DNA of 64,000 nucleotides. Origin: JAAZBG01 sp964390065. GTDB taxonomy: Bacteria; Fibrobacterota; Chitinivibrionia; Chitinivibrionales; Chitinispirillaceae. Positions 47,472 through 56,492 of this stretch are shown here, piece after piece (position 1 is the first letter of the stretch; every line of letters starts with the position of its first letter). The position numbers were made by a program, and so were the translations under genes. Under the pieces are notes generated by a model, which was not told where the DNA came from, did no database searches, and saw nothing but the letters and a program-made list of their open reading frames with translations. The stretch spans positions 1-64,000 of the forward strand of contig CAYMGX010000004.1 of assembly GCA_964390065.1 (NCBI GenBank), given 5' to 3'.

Positions 47472-48514
47472 TCTTTTGCTTCATGAACAGTATGTTCATT
47501 TTTTATTCTGCAAAACAGTTCTGATTCCATAATATAGTCAAACCTGGAAAAAGGAAGTGAGTTCAACAACATACATGACACGCCACAGTTTTTCTCACAC
47601 CCTTTTACCAGATGATGATTTTGTTTAAGCATTGTATTGGTGACATTTAACAATGGCATATCGGATTCCTTATGACTGCATTTTTTAAAATATCCGTTTG
47701 TATCAACATAAAATGACTTGCAACCGCCCTCACATACCCATTGAACATTTTTACCCATCAATGTGTCGATATAATAGTTTATGAGAAATTGGGGCATATT
47801 CACCGGTAAACCACTCTTTTTTTGTATTGTCAACCAGTTAAGAAATGTTACAATTGACCTGTTGGATGAATCTGCAATAAGCCTGCCTCTGTCATGTGCA
47901 GGTGAAAAAGCTACGGGGATTCCTGTTTTAAAAAGTACTTTCGCAAGATCATATGCTTCATCAATAGTTTCCCTTACAATAACTGAATTTACATGAACCC
48001 AGATCTTCATATCCGTAAGAAGGTTCAGTTGATATTTCAGCAGTGATACGGATTTTTTAGTAATGCTGTTTGGTTCAACACAGTCTATTGACAATTGCAG
48101 CCTTTTAATTCCAAGATTGATCAGCTTTTCTGCTTTTTCTCTTGTTAACAGGAAACCATTGGTTGTAAGGCCCGTATTTAATCCTTTACTTTTTGCATAA
48201 GCAATTAATTCAAACAGATCCGGATGCAATAGCGGTTCTCCACCAATGAATTCAATATGTTTTATACCAAGAGATGCACAATGATCTATCCATTTGAAAA
48301 CAGTTTCAGCAGGTACATGACATCCATCATTTTTATGTTCAGAACAATATCCACAGCTTAGATTACACCGTTCAGTAATTTTAAGCTGTGTCCATATCGG
48401 TTTTGCATCGAACACACGAGCTGTAATACCGGAACTGAAAATTGCATGGATCCATTGTCCGAATTGTGACACCTTACCTAACCTGCCAGACGCATTGAAT
48501 ATTCCTTGTGCCAT
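47459..48514 (-). CDS. Radical SAM enzyme with SPASM-like C terminus
   Basis: A 351-residue protein. The SAM [4Fe-4S] motif is in ITERCNLSCGYCSEHK (CX3CX2C), followed by IEFIGGEPLLHPDL (the GGE SAM-binding element) and GLTTNGFLLT. The C-terminal part has six or more Cys (VCEGGCKSFYVDTNGYFKKC, then GCEKNCGVSCML), suggesting one or two auxiliary clusters of the SPASM/twitch type. Such enzymes modify peptides, sugars or lipids; the substrate here is unknown. It lies between inositol-phosphate synthase and the MMPL exporter. It differs from HpnH in motif and length, though HpnH is another radical SAM enzyme tied to an RND lipid exporter. Confidence 0.88.
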   Translation of the reverse strand: MAQGIFNASGRLGKVSQFGQWIHAIFSSGITARVFDAKPIWTQLKITERCNLSCGYCSEHKNDGCHVPAETVFKWIDHCASLGIKHIEFIGGEPLLHPDLFELIAYAKSKGLNTGLTTNGFLLTREKAEKLINLGIKRLQLSIDCVEPNSITKKSVSLLKYQLNLLTDMKIWVHVNSVIVRETIDEAYDLAKVLFKTGIPVAFSPAHDRGRLIADSSNRSIVTFLNWLTIQKKSGLPVNMPQFLINYYIDTLMGKNVQWVCEGGCKSFYVDTNGYFKKCSHKESDMPLLNVTNTMLKQNHHLVKGCEKNCGVSCMLLNSLPFSRFDYIMESELFCRIKNEHTVHEAKECTA

Positions 48515-48565
48515 ATTATCCCTCTTGCTTCAAGTATCGTATTTCAAATTATTTCTGAGTTGATT

Positions 48566-48599
48566 ACAGGCCGGATCAGTCAAAGCTGATCCGGTCTGT
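48566..48599 (-). other. Intra-operon hairpin between inositol-phosphate synthase and radical SAM genes
   Basis: A 14-bp stem (one G-T wobble), core CCGGATCAG / CTGATCCGG, with a 6-nt loop. No T-run follows on the minus strand, so it is more likely an RNA processing or stability element or an attenuator than a full terminator. Confidence 0.55.
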
Positions 48600-48610
48600 A
48601 GTATTAATTA

Positions 48611-49714
48611 CTAATTATCGATTTCCCTCTTTATAAATTTTTCTACTCTGCAAAATGCTTCATCATCAGAGTATTGAACCGGTGGATGCTTGCAAAAGTA
48701 TGATGATGGAGAATACAGGATACCACCGATTTTATTGTCAAGTGCAAGTTTACAACACCGTATTGCATCAATAGCGACTCCAGCACTGTTTGGTGAATCT
48801 TCAACTGATAAACGCAGCTCAATATTCATGGGTACATCACCAAACATTTTTCCTTCCATTCTCAGGAAACATATTTTCTGATCATCCTGCCATGGCACAT
48901 AGTCACTTGGTCCCACATGAATATTTCTATCGTTCAGTCTTTTAGCTGCAACAGATTGAACTGCTTCTGTTTTTGATATTTTTTTTGATGTGAGTCTATT
49001 TCTGTTAATCATATTCAGAAAATCGGTATTACCTCCGGTATTCAGTTGATAGGTGCGCTCAAGTTTTACACCGCGTTTTCTGAAAAGATCGGTGAGAGTC
49101 CTGTGTGTAATTGTTGCCCCAAGCTGAGCTTTAATATCATCACCTATTAATGGTAATCCCCTCTCCTTGAATCGCTGAGCCCACTCAGGATTACTGGCAA
49201 TGAATACTGGCATATTATTAACAAATGCAACTCCGGCATTCAATGCACATTCAGCATAGAATTTTGTCGCGTTTTCTGAACCGACTGGAAGATAATTCAG
49301 GAGTATTTCTGTTCCTGAGTTCTTTAATGTTGTAACCACATCGTCCATTGATGCCTCAGGTACATTCGAAGTGACAAACGTATAATCATTTTCATAGGAT
49401 GCCATATGTTCTGATACACCATCAAGTACTTTCCCCATTTGTACAGTAACTCCTGACCCTGGCATTTCCGCCTGAAAAACAGTAGTACAGTTTGGACGGC
49501 TGAATATAGCCGTATGTACATCAAGACCAACCTTACGTGTATCAATATCAAATGCACAGACGACTTCCATATCTGATGGTTTATATCCATTGATTTCCCA
49601 ATGCATAAGCCCAATTGCATCTGACTCCTTGCGATTACGATAATATTCTATGCCCTGAAGCAATGAGCTGGCACAGTTTCCTACACCGACAATTCCGATT
49701 CTGATTCTTTTCAT
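48611..49714 (-). CDS. ino1: Inositol-3-phosphate synthase (Ino1-type)
   Basis: From MKRIRIGIVGVGNCASSLLQ the protein has 367 residues, the size of the actinobacterial/archaeal enzyme. The NAD-binding Rossmann start GIVGVGNCASSL, then EVVCAFDIDTRKVG, LLNYLPVGSENATKFYAECA, GVAFVNNMPVFIAS, IGDDIKAQLGATITHR, LNTGGNTDFLNM (nucleotide and substrate site) and VPWQDDQKICFLRMEGKMFG are all family motifs. It cyclises glucose-6-phosphate to inositol-3-phosphate, the entry to inositol lipids. AGGA lies about 7 nt before ATG 49714; ATG 49729 would include this site. It heads the proposed lipid operon. Confidence 0.92.
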   Translation of the reverse strand: MKRIRIGIVGVGNCASSLLQGIEYYRNRKESDAIGLMHWEINGYKPSDMEVVCAFDIDTRKVGLDVHTAIFSRPNCTTVFQAEMPGSGVTVQMGKVLDGVSEHMASYENDYTFVTSNVPEASMDDVVTTLKNSGTEILLNYLPVGSENATKFYAECALNAGVAFVNNMPVFIASNPEWAQRFKERGLPLIGDDIKAQLGATITHRTLTDLFRKRGVKLERTYQLNTGGNTDFLNMINRNRLTSKKISKTEAVQSVAAKRLNDRNIHVGPSDYVPWQDDQKICFLRMEGKMFGDVPMNIELRLSVEDSPNSAGVAIDAIRCCKLALDNKIGGILYSPSSYFCKHPPVQYSDDEAFCRVEKFIKREIDN

Positions 49715-49838
49715 AATTACATCCTGCATTAATTAAATGTTTTTATTGAACATCATTTTCATTTTGATCTCTTTTTGTAGTAACACATAATCCTGTATTA
49801 TGGTTTTCACCATTTCGCGAATTATCCGAAATACACTG

Positions 49839-52800
49839 CTATATTGTCAATTCGTTTTCTATTTTATTTTTTTCCCGTCTTGCACCTTTGGCAAATCTGT
49901 TCAGTATCACATACAGTACCGGTACGACAATCATGGACAGAATCATGGAACTTGACAATCCACCAACAAGTGTCCAGCCAAGTCCTGATTTCCATTCTGC
50001 TCCGGCCCCCGGCGACAATGCAATTGGAAGTAATCCGACTATCAATGCAATGTTTGTCATCAGAATAGGCCTGAAACGCACACTTGTTGCTTCAATTACT
50101 GCGTCAACCGGATTTAATCCGTTTTCCTGTTTTTTATTCGCAAAATCAACAACAAGGATTGCGTTTTTTGCAACAAGTCCCATGAGCATAATGATACCCA
50201 TAATTGCAAAAAGGCTCAGGTTTTTTCCCACTAATGCGAGAGCAAGTAATGCACCAATTATTGACAACGGCAGCGATAACATAACAACTAACGGATACAC
50301 ATAACTGTTATACAAGACTACCATGGTAAAGTACATAAAAATCAGTGACGCAAAAAGTGCGACCATCATAGCAGAAAAAGATTCTTTCTGATTCTGAAGA
50401 TCACCTGCATATATAATTTCCACACCTTCAGGGATTCCGATTTGTGCAAGTCTTTCTTTTAATTGTTGTCCAATTGTTCCGACAGCAACACCTGTCAGAT
50501 TGCACTTGACACTTATAGCAGGCAGTTTGTTATACCGATTCAGAACTGATGGACTTTCTCCTTCTGTAATAGATGCAACCTGAGAAAGCTTGATAACCTG
50601 CCCGGCTTTATTCAGAAAGGCAATGTTTTCGATGTCAGTTTTGCTTTTCCTGTTAAATTCATCAAGTGCAATGAATATATCATATTCATTATTACCGGAC
50701 CTGTACTTAAGATCCCTGTTTCCTTCGAATGACAGATACATCTGATTGCCAGCTTCACCTATAGTCAAGCCAAGTTTTGATAATTTGTCACGATCGAATA
50801 CTACAACCATTTCCCTGTTACCACGTTCACTTGATGTCGAAACGTCACGGGTTCCTTTCATTGCACGTAATTCATCTGCAACGACAACACTGAAATCAGA
50901 GGCCTTATTAAAATCGGTACCGCGGACATACAGCTCAACAGGTGTACGTGTCATACCCATCATGCTGATTTCCTCAATTTTAAATATCGGACCTGCAAAT
51001 GTAGACATTAGTTCATTTTGTAACGTTTTTGAAAATAAACGGGAATTTAGTTTACGTTTTTCTTTTGGAACAAGCTTAACAACAAACGATGCTCCATACG
51101 GAGTTTCAGATATTGATACCACACCACCTTTCGATCCAACCTTTGTATAAACATTGGTGATTTCCGGATGATTCAGCATGGTTTTTTCAACACTAAGACA
51201 TAACGCTGCAGTTTGTTCCAGCGTTGCCGTTTTGTCTAATTCCATTGAAACAACAAATTCACCCCTGTCGCCTGCATCCATAAATTCACTTTGAATATAT
51301 CCTCCGGCAACCAGATAAATTGCACCTGTGAAAAAGGCAGCACAAACTGTTATGGTCAGTATTTTGTGCCTTAACGTAAATCGCAACAATGAAAGTACTA
51401 TATTCTTGAATTTGGTAACTACAAATTCAAAGCCTAACAACATCTGATCGAATGGATTCTTTTTATTGTATTGTTTAACTTTTCCAAACCGTGATGTCAA
51501 TAATGGTACCAATGTAAACGAAACAATCAGACTCAGTAGTATTGATGCAACTATGACAAGCGAAAACGCTCTGAGCATCATACCGGTTACACCTGGAACC
51601 AATCCGATAGGCAAAAAGACCGCAACCAGAACAAGCGTTATTGACACAACTGTCAAACCAAGTTCCTTGATGGCATCATATGATGCCTGCATCCTGCTTT
51701 TTCCCATTTCAAGATGACGATATATGTTTTCAAGTACAACTATTGCGTCATCAACAATCGCCCCCACTACAATTGATAATGCAAGCAGAGTGAGAAGATT
51801 TAACGAAAAACCGAAATAATAGAATATGGTAAATGTTGACACAAGCGATGTTGGAATAGAAATGAAAACAAATATGAGATTTCTGAAAGTATGTAGAAAT
51901 AACAGCATCGCAATGGAAACAAATATCACTGCGAACAGGAGATCTTTCATAACACTGTTCACTGCACTATTTGTAAATTCCGAATTATCACTTGCAATTG
52001 TAAATTTTAGATTATTTGCACTAAATTGTGTTTCGTATTTTTCAAGACGTGATCTGATTTCCTTACTTATATTTACAGCATTTCCATCCTTTTGTTTTTG
52101 GATGTCAATTCCGATTGCAGGTTGTCCATTGATTCTTGCAAGCTTTGATGCTTTTTTTGTATCATCGACAACCGCTGCTACATCACTTAATTTTATCAGT
52201 GTACCATCATTCGATGCACCAACTATCATTTCACTGAGTTGATCAAGACTGGTCAGCTTTCCCGCAACCCTTATTATATATGAACTCTGCTCATCTTTTA
52301 TTTTTCCAATTGGAAAATCAACATTACCAGCCTGTATTACCTGCTTGATTTGTGCCAGAGCAATACCATACTGTTCCAGTTTCTGTTCATTTACCTTTAT
52401 GGAAATCTGACGTTGATTTCCTCCGATAATGTTAACTCCTGCAACACCTTTGACCTGAGATAATTCGGTCTTTATAGTCTGATCAATCAAATCATAAAAT
52501 TCCCTGTCCGGTAATTTTGATGTCACAGCGATACTCATGATAGGAAACTGATTCACATCGAATTTAAAATACTGAGGATCCTTACACGTTTCCGGAAGTT
52601 TATCTTTTATAGCATTAACTTTACGTTCACACTCCTGTAACGCGACATCACCGTTAATATCAAATTTATACTGCACGACAATAAGGGACATACTCTCAAA
52701 GGAATATGACATTATTTTATCAACGCCTTCAAGCGATGATACAGCATCTTCAACATTTTTCGTTACTGAATTTTCGACTTCTACCGGTGCAGCCCCTGGA

Positions 52801-52952
52801 TATGTTGTCATTATAGCATTTACCGGCATCTCGATTGATGGCGTTAATTCTTTATTGAGCAGGGTATAACAAAATAACCCGCCCAGTCCCAGAAGAACAA
52901 ACAACACAACCGGTATCGTTGATCTTTTTATTGACAATTCTGTTATTTTCAT
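49839..52952 (-). CDS. RND multidrug-type efflux pump (HAE1/AcrB-like)
   Basis: A 1037-residue pump: N-terminal membrane segment, PN/PC porter domains, 12 membrane segments. The proton-relay Asp pair is in VVGAIVDDAIVVLENIYRHL (TM4), and the matching Lys is in MGLVAKNAILVVDFANKKQ (TM10). It begins ELSIKRSTIPVVLFVLLGLG, as in the AcrB/MexB branch, not the metal branch. It drives drug, dye or lipid-like substrate efflux across both membranes with the adaptor and TolC protein upstream. It is the last gene of the tetR operon, 49 bp after the adaptor gene; no clear terminator separates it from ino1. Confidence 0.94.
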   Translation of the reverse strand: MKITELSIKRSTIPVVLFVLLGLGGLFCYTLLNKELTPSIEMPVNAIMTTYPGAAPVEVENSVTKNVEDAVSSLEGVDKIMSYSFESMSLIVVQYKFDINGDVALQECERKVNAIKDKLPETCKDPQYFKFDVNQFPIMSIAVTSKLPDREFYDLIDQTIKTELSQVKGVAGVNIIGGNQRQISIKVNEQKLEQYGIALAQIKQVIQAGNVDFPIGKIKDEQSSYIIRVAGKLTSLDQLSEMIVGASNDGTLIKLSDVAAVVDDTKKASKLARINGQPAIGIDIQKQKDGNAVNISKEIRSRLEKYETQFSANNLKFTIASDNSEFTNSAVNSVMKDLLFAVIFVSIAMLLFLHTFRNLIFVFISIPTSLVSTFTIFYYFGFSLNLLTLLALSIVVGAIVDDAIVVLENIYRHLEMGKSRMQASYDAIKELGLTVVSITLVLVAVFLPIGLVPGVTGMMLRAFSLVIVASILLSLIVSFTLVPLLTSRFGKVKQYNKKNPFDQMLLGFEFVVTKFKNIVLSLLRFTLRHKILTITVCAAFFTGAIYLVAGGYIQSEFMDAGDRGEFVVSMELDKTATLEQTAALCLSVEKTMLNHPEITNVYTKVGSKGGVVSISETPYGASFVVKLVPKEKRKLNSRLFSKTLQNELMSTFAGPIFKIEEISMMGMTRTPVELYVRGTDFNKASDFSVVVADELRAMKGTRDVSTSSERGNREMVVVFDRDKLSKLGLTIGEAGNQMYLSFEGNRDLKYRSGNNEYDIFIALDEFNRKSKTDIENIAFLNKAGQVIKLSQVASITEGESPSVLNRYNKLPAISVKCNLTGVAVGTIGQQLKERLAQIGIPEGVEIIYAGDLQNQKESFSAMMVALFASLIFMYFTMVVLYNSYVYPLVVMLSLPLSIIGALLALALVGKNLSLFAIMGIIMLMGLVAKNAILVVDFANKKQENGLNPVDAVIEATSVRFRPILMTNIALIVGLLPIALSPGAGAEWKSGLGWTLVGGLSSSMILSMIVVPVLYVILNRFAKGARREKNKIENELTI

Positions 52953-53001
52953 TTTTCCACCATTGATTAAACAAGTATCTGTTTACATTATTTTATTGTC
53001 A

Positions 53002-54066
53002 TTAATTAACAATTGCGACATCATCACCGTCACTCAGATTCAACTGACCACTTACAACAATCTTCTCTTCAACGTTAAGACCGTTTAATACCTCTGCCTG
53101 CTTGCTATTACTTTGACCAATTACTATCTGGCGTTTGAATGCTTTGCCATTCTGTACAATAAATACTGATGGATTTTCCATACTGCCAAGTATCGCGGTT
53201 TTATTGATAATCAAACGGTCAACATTTTTTACCGGAAGTTCAACTTCCGCATACAATCCGCTTCTCAGGTGAACAGATTGTTTGTTTGTAAGTGCAATCT
53301 CCACATTGAATTTCATAGCGGCATCTGCTTTCTCGGCAATTGACGAAACTGTTCCGGTAAATTTTTTATCAGGAAATACAGACAGTTTTATTGTTACCTT
53401 CTGCCCTTTACTTATTCTGTAAACTTCTTTTTCTGAAATCTTGATATTTAATTTAAGCAGATCATTATTCACAATTTCACATATACTTGTACCAACATTC
53501 AGAAGTTGTCCGGGCGTCACGTTATCCGTATTTATGTATCCATTGAGATGAGACCTGATACTTGTGTTACTCAACGTTTTTTGTGCTGTAATCAGATCTG
53601 CTTTTGCTTTCTTCAGGCCAATCTGAGCCTGTTCAAGATCACGTTTTGCAACAGCATTTTCTTCGGCAAGGCGTGTCAACCGTTCAAGATCACGTTCACT
53701 TTGAGCATAGTTTGCTTCTGCAGTCAAAACATTTGCAGCAATCACTTCATCATCTACTTTCACGATTATATCACCAGCCTTAACATAGTCTCCTTTTTCC
53801 TTATAAATTTTCACAATTTTACCTTGCGTTTCTGATACAAGATTCAGCACATCTGATGCTTCAAGGGTTCCAGTTGCAATAACATTTTCAGATATTACCC
53901 CATTAGCAACGTTTTCAACTGCAACAGGGATTTTTTCAATTGTTCTTTCAGTAAATGCGATGTCTTCCCGATACTGTTTTTTATTTTCTTTTAATTTTGC
54001 AACAACCCCGACTCCGGCTATTGCTACAATTGTAAGTACTGACACGATTTTCATTGTTTTATTCAT
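53002..54066 (-). CDS. Membrane fusion protein (periplasmic adaptor) of the RND pump
   Basis: A 354-residue protein with an N-terminal signal/anchor (MKIVSVLTIVAIAGVGVVAK). The biotinyl-lipoyl-like half (VLNLVSETQGKIVKIYKEKG, YVKAGDIIVKVDDEVI), a helical hairpin (LERLTRLAEENAVAKRDLEQ), the second lipoyl half (LNGYINTDNVTPGQLLNVG) and the beta-barrel (EVYRISKGQKVTIKLSVFP) follow in the usual order. GGGGAG precedes the ATG. It links the inner-membrane pump to the TolC protein and lies 12 bp after it. Confidence 0.93.
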   Translation of the reverse strand: MNKTMKIVSVLTIVAIAGVGVVAKLKENKKQYREDIAFTERTIEKIPVAVENVANGVISENVIATGTLEASDVLNLVSETQGKIVKIYKEKGDYVKAGDIIVKVDDEVIAANVLTAEANYAQSERDLERLTRLAEENAVAKRDLEQAQIGLKKAKADLITAQKTLSNTSIRSHLNGYINTDNVTPGQLLNVGTSICEIVNNDLLKLNIKISEKEVYRISKGQKVTIKLSVFPDKKFTGTVSSIAEKADAAMKFNVEIALTNKQSVHLRSGLYAEVELPVKNVDRLIINKTAILGSMENPSVFIVQNGKAFKRQIVIGQSNSKQAEVLNGLNVEEKIVVSGQLNLSDGDDVAIVN

Positions 54067-54078
54067 ACTATCTCCCCT

Positions 54079-55347
54079 TTATTTATTATCAATAAACATT
54101 TGTTTAAGTACACCGGATGCTTTCATCATCTTTATTTCAGATATCTTGCATTTTAATACCTGCTGACTGTATGAATTATCAGCATTAAGATATTCTGAAT
54201 TTACGTTTAATAAATCAGCCAGAGATGCCATACCTTCCTGATACTGCAAAGACGTCTGCCGATAGACATCTTCAGCAAGAAGCTTATTTTCTTTTTGTAC
54301 ATCAAGCAGCCTCTTTGAGATGTTTAAATCCATTACCGAGTTGTCAAACTGTACTTTCAAAAAGTCTCTCAGCTGATGCACATCGGTTTCAATCTGATCT
54401 CGCTTCAGCATTGCCTGACGAATCTTTGCATAATTTCCACCTGATGTGAACAGTGGAAACGCCATGGCAACACCAACAGCATTGGTATTTGTCCAGACGT
54501 TAATATCCGATTCTGTACTGACACCCGAACGCTTTAACTGTCCAAAACCTACGAGTACCGGTAAACATTGAGCTACAGACAGTTGTACCTGCTGACGACT
54601 TACTTTAAGCTGTTTTTCGACAACCTGATAAACCGGCACATTCTCAAGCCTGAATTCTATTGACTGATCCGCTGTTTCCCTGATATTTAATATTGCATTG
54701 GTATCAATTATTATCACAGTGTCAAGAGGCATACCCGCTACCGCTTTAAGGTAATTCAGTTGAGCATCAATACTGTTTTGTAATGTTTGCCGTGTAACAT
54801 CAAGATTTGTAATCGTTACTTTCAACCGATTGACATTTGTCTGCTTTACAAATCCATTATCATACTGCAGTTCTGTTATCCTGAGAATTTCCCTCAAATT
54901 CTCCATTGATTTCTCTACAGTATTTTTCTGAAGCATTAACGCTCCGGCCTGGTAATATGATGTCGCGACATCCGCAATCACACTATCCTCATTTTTAGTC
55001 TTTGCAACAGCGTACATTTCTTTTACCAATCCAGCAGCTTTCAAGCCGGTCCAGAATGACTGACTATACAGCAGTTGTGTTATCTGCAGTGTTGCTCCTG
55101 CACTATACACTTTCCGGGGAGTTTCTGCACGTACATAACTTAATGAATCAGAAATCCTTGGTAATCCACTGGCAGCAGTTTCCCTGATTGCAAATGAAGC
55201 CTCCTGTATTTGAAGATCTGACTTTTTTATGCTTCGATTATGTTTCAAAGCATAATTAACAATTGTGTTTAACTCTGTCTGCCCAACAGCAAACTGTGCC
55301 GTTGAAAAAACAAGTATCAAAGCAGTAACAGTAAATTTCCCCCACAT
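54079..55347 (-). CDS. TolC-family outer-membrane factor of the RND pump
   Basis: Starting at MWGKFTVTALILVFSTAQFA (signal peptide) the protein has 422 residues with the two-fold outer-membrane-factor pattern: LNTIVNYALKHNRSIKKSDL, IADVATSYYQAGALMLQKNT, ELQYDNGFVKQTNVNRLKVT, GVAMAFPLFTSGGNYAKIRQ and QYQEGMASLADLLNVNSEYL. ATG 55347 follows AAAGGA by 6 nt; the longer frame from 55371 would start inside the operator. It completes a tripartite efflux system with the next two genes. Confidence 0.9.
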   Translation of the reverse strand: MWGKFTVTALILVFSTAQFAVGQTELNTIVNYALKHNRSIKKSDLQIQEASFAIRETAASGLPRISDSLSYVRAETPRKVYSAGATLQITQLLYSQSFWTGLKAAGLVKEMYAVAKTKNEDSVIADVATSYYQAGALMLQKNTVEKSMENLREILRITELQYDNGFVKQTNVNRLKVTITNLDVTRQTLQNSIDAQLNYLKAVAGMPLDTVIIIDTNAILNIRETADQSIEFRLENVPVYQVVEKQLKVSRQQVQLSVAQCLPVLVGFGQLKRSGVSTESDINVWTNTNAVGVAMAFPLFTSGGNYAKIRQAMLKRDQIETDVHQLRDFLKVQFDNSVMDLNISKRLLDVQKENKLLAEDVYRQTSLQYQEGMASLADLLNVNSEYLNADNSYSQQVLKCKISEIKMMKASGVLKQMFIDNK

Positions 55348-55367
55348 GCTGATTCCTTTCATCATCG

Positions 55368-55389
55368 ACATACCTACCGTCCGGTATGT
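55368..55389. promoter_or_regulatory. TetR operator in front of the efflux genes
   Basis: Inverted repeat ACATACC-N8-GGTATGT, 22 bp, with central TACCGTCC. It agrees with the operator at 56030-56051 in its core ATACCTACCG...CGGTAT and in total length. It lies 21 bp before the TolC-family start. Confidence 0.75.
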
Positions 55390-55421
55390 TTGTTGGCATA
55401 CGTATATACTATTTAATGTTC

Positions 55422-56015
55422 TTAAATTTTTAATAACCCATACAATCCACTTAATTGTTTTTTAATAATCTCAAGGTGGTTTCCGGATTTTGCATGAATC
55501 AAACGAAGTGCAAGATTAGAAATGACCGATATAAAAGTAAACGCAGTTGTTTCGATATCAATATCATTCCGGATTAACTTTTGTTCAATCGAAAGCTGAA
55601 TCGACTTTTTCCAGACTTCAATTTCATCCAACATTATCGAATCCCCTATTTTCTTAAAATCAGGATAATATTTATAGGACACAAAAAGCAACTGAATGTA
55701 ATTCAATGGTACCGATTCATATTTGGCAAGTTGACGAACAATAGAATTTTCCTCCCTGCGCACAATCTCGCTGAGTTTGAATTCTATAAGTTTATCCAGT
55801 GTGATATAACCAGGCTCATCTTTTTTATGAGGTTGTAATACATATTTCTGAATTACAGCTTTAAAAAGCTCTTCTTTGCTGCAAAAATAATGATACACTG
55901 CACCTTTAGTTAATTGTGTAGCCCTGCAAATCTCAGTAAACGTCACGGATTCATAGTTATTGTTCAGAAACAACGCAAACGCTGCATCAAGAATCAGATC
56001 TTTTGTATCGTTCAT
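55422..56015 (-). CDS. TetR-family transcriptional repressor
   Basis: A 197-residue protein. The N-terminal helix-turn-helix is typical: LILDAAFALFLNNNYESVTF, then TEICRATQLTKGAVYHYFCS and KEELFKAVIQKY. The all-helical C-terminal part binds an unknown ligand. GGAGGTG is 3 nt before the ATG. It precedes the TolC-MFP-RND genes on the same strand, and matching palindromes occur before its own gene and before the TolC gene, so it should repress both until an inducer, probably a pump substrate, binds. Confidence 0.92.
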   Translation of the reverse strand: MNDTKDLILDAAFALFLNNNYESVTFTEICRATQLTKGAVYHYFCSKEELFKAVIQKYVLQPHKKDEPGYITLDKLIEFKLSEIVRREENSIVRQLAKYESVPLNYIQLLFVSYKYYPDFKKIGDSIMLDEIEVWKKSIQLSIEQKLIRNDIDIETTAFTFISVISNLALRLIHAKSGNHLEIIKKQLSGLYGLLKI

Positions 56016-56029
56016 AACACCTCCGAATT

Positions 56030-56081
56030 AAATACCTACCGGTCGGTATTTAATATACCAGCTTTTTTTTAAAAAGTCCAA
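56030..56081 (-). promoter_or_regulatory. tetR promoter with overlapping TetR operator
   Basis: On the minus strand: TTGGAC (56081-56076), 18-nt spacer, TATATT (56057-56052), directly followed by the inverted repeat AAATACC-N8-GGTATTT (56030-56051). The operator thus covers the transcription start, the usual autorepression layout. Confidence 0.75.
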
Positions 56082-56145
56082 TACTTTTTTTGATCAGATA
56101 TATAAGAATCTATAAAAACAGCAATTACACATGGCGTTTAAAAAT

Positions 56146-56178
56146 GAAAAAGACCGGATAACATTGATTACCCGATCT
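56146..56178 (-). terminator. Terminator after rpmA
   Basis: On the minus strand the stem AGATCGGGTAA / TTATCCGGTCT (two G-T pairs, 6-nt loop) is followed by TTTTT. It lies 28 bp after the rpmA stop and separates the ribosomal protein genes from tetR. Confidence 0.75.
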
Positions 56179-56206
56179 TATAACATTAAAAAAGAGGAGT
56201 TCGAAG

Positions 56207-56476
56207 TTATGCAGTAGTTGTTTCTACCGGGACGATTTCGACCTTCTTCTTGTTATCAGTATGCCATGTAAACTTTACATATCCAGCTATCTTAGCGAAG
56301 ATGGTATGATCTCTTCCAAGGCCTACGTTATTTCCTGGACTTACAACAGTTCCACGCTGACGAACAATAATGCTTCCAGCACTCACAAGCTCACCACCAA
56401 AACGCTTTACACCAAGCATCTTTGGTTTGCTATCACGTCCGTTGCGGCTGCTTCCACCGGCTTTTTTATGTGCCAT
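56207..56476 (-). CDS. rpmA: Ribosomal protein bL27
   Basis: An 89-residue protein starting MAHKKAGGSSRNGRDSKPKM. The N-terminal arm AHKKAGGSS reaches the peptidyl-transferase centre; GSIIVRQRGT and GLGRDHTIFA are family motifs. There is no N-terminal cleavage extension of the Firmicutes type. It lies 16 bp after rplU in the usual rplU-rpmA order. Confidence 0.97.
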   Translation of the reverse strand: MAHKKAGGSSRNGRDSKPKMLGVKRFGGELVSAGSIIVRQRGTVVSPGNNVGLGRDHTIFAKIAGYVKFTWHTDNKKKVEIVPVETTTA

Positions 56477-56492
56477 TTCTAATTACTCCCAA

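Noticed and set aside
40640..49714. Cluster as a hopanoid biosynthesis locus
   Set aside because: Exporter and carrier resemble HpnN and HpnM, but there is no squalene-hopene cyclase or HpnC/D/E gene, and ino1 heads the operon.
50746..51150. 134-codon plus-strand frame within the RND pump gene
   Set aside because: It is antisense to a well-conserved pump; Ser/Thr/Pro-rich composition is the usual shadow of such genes.
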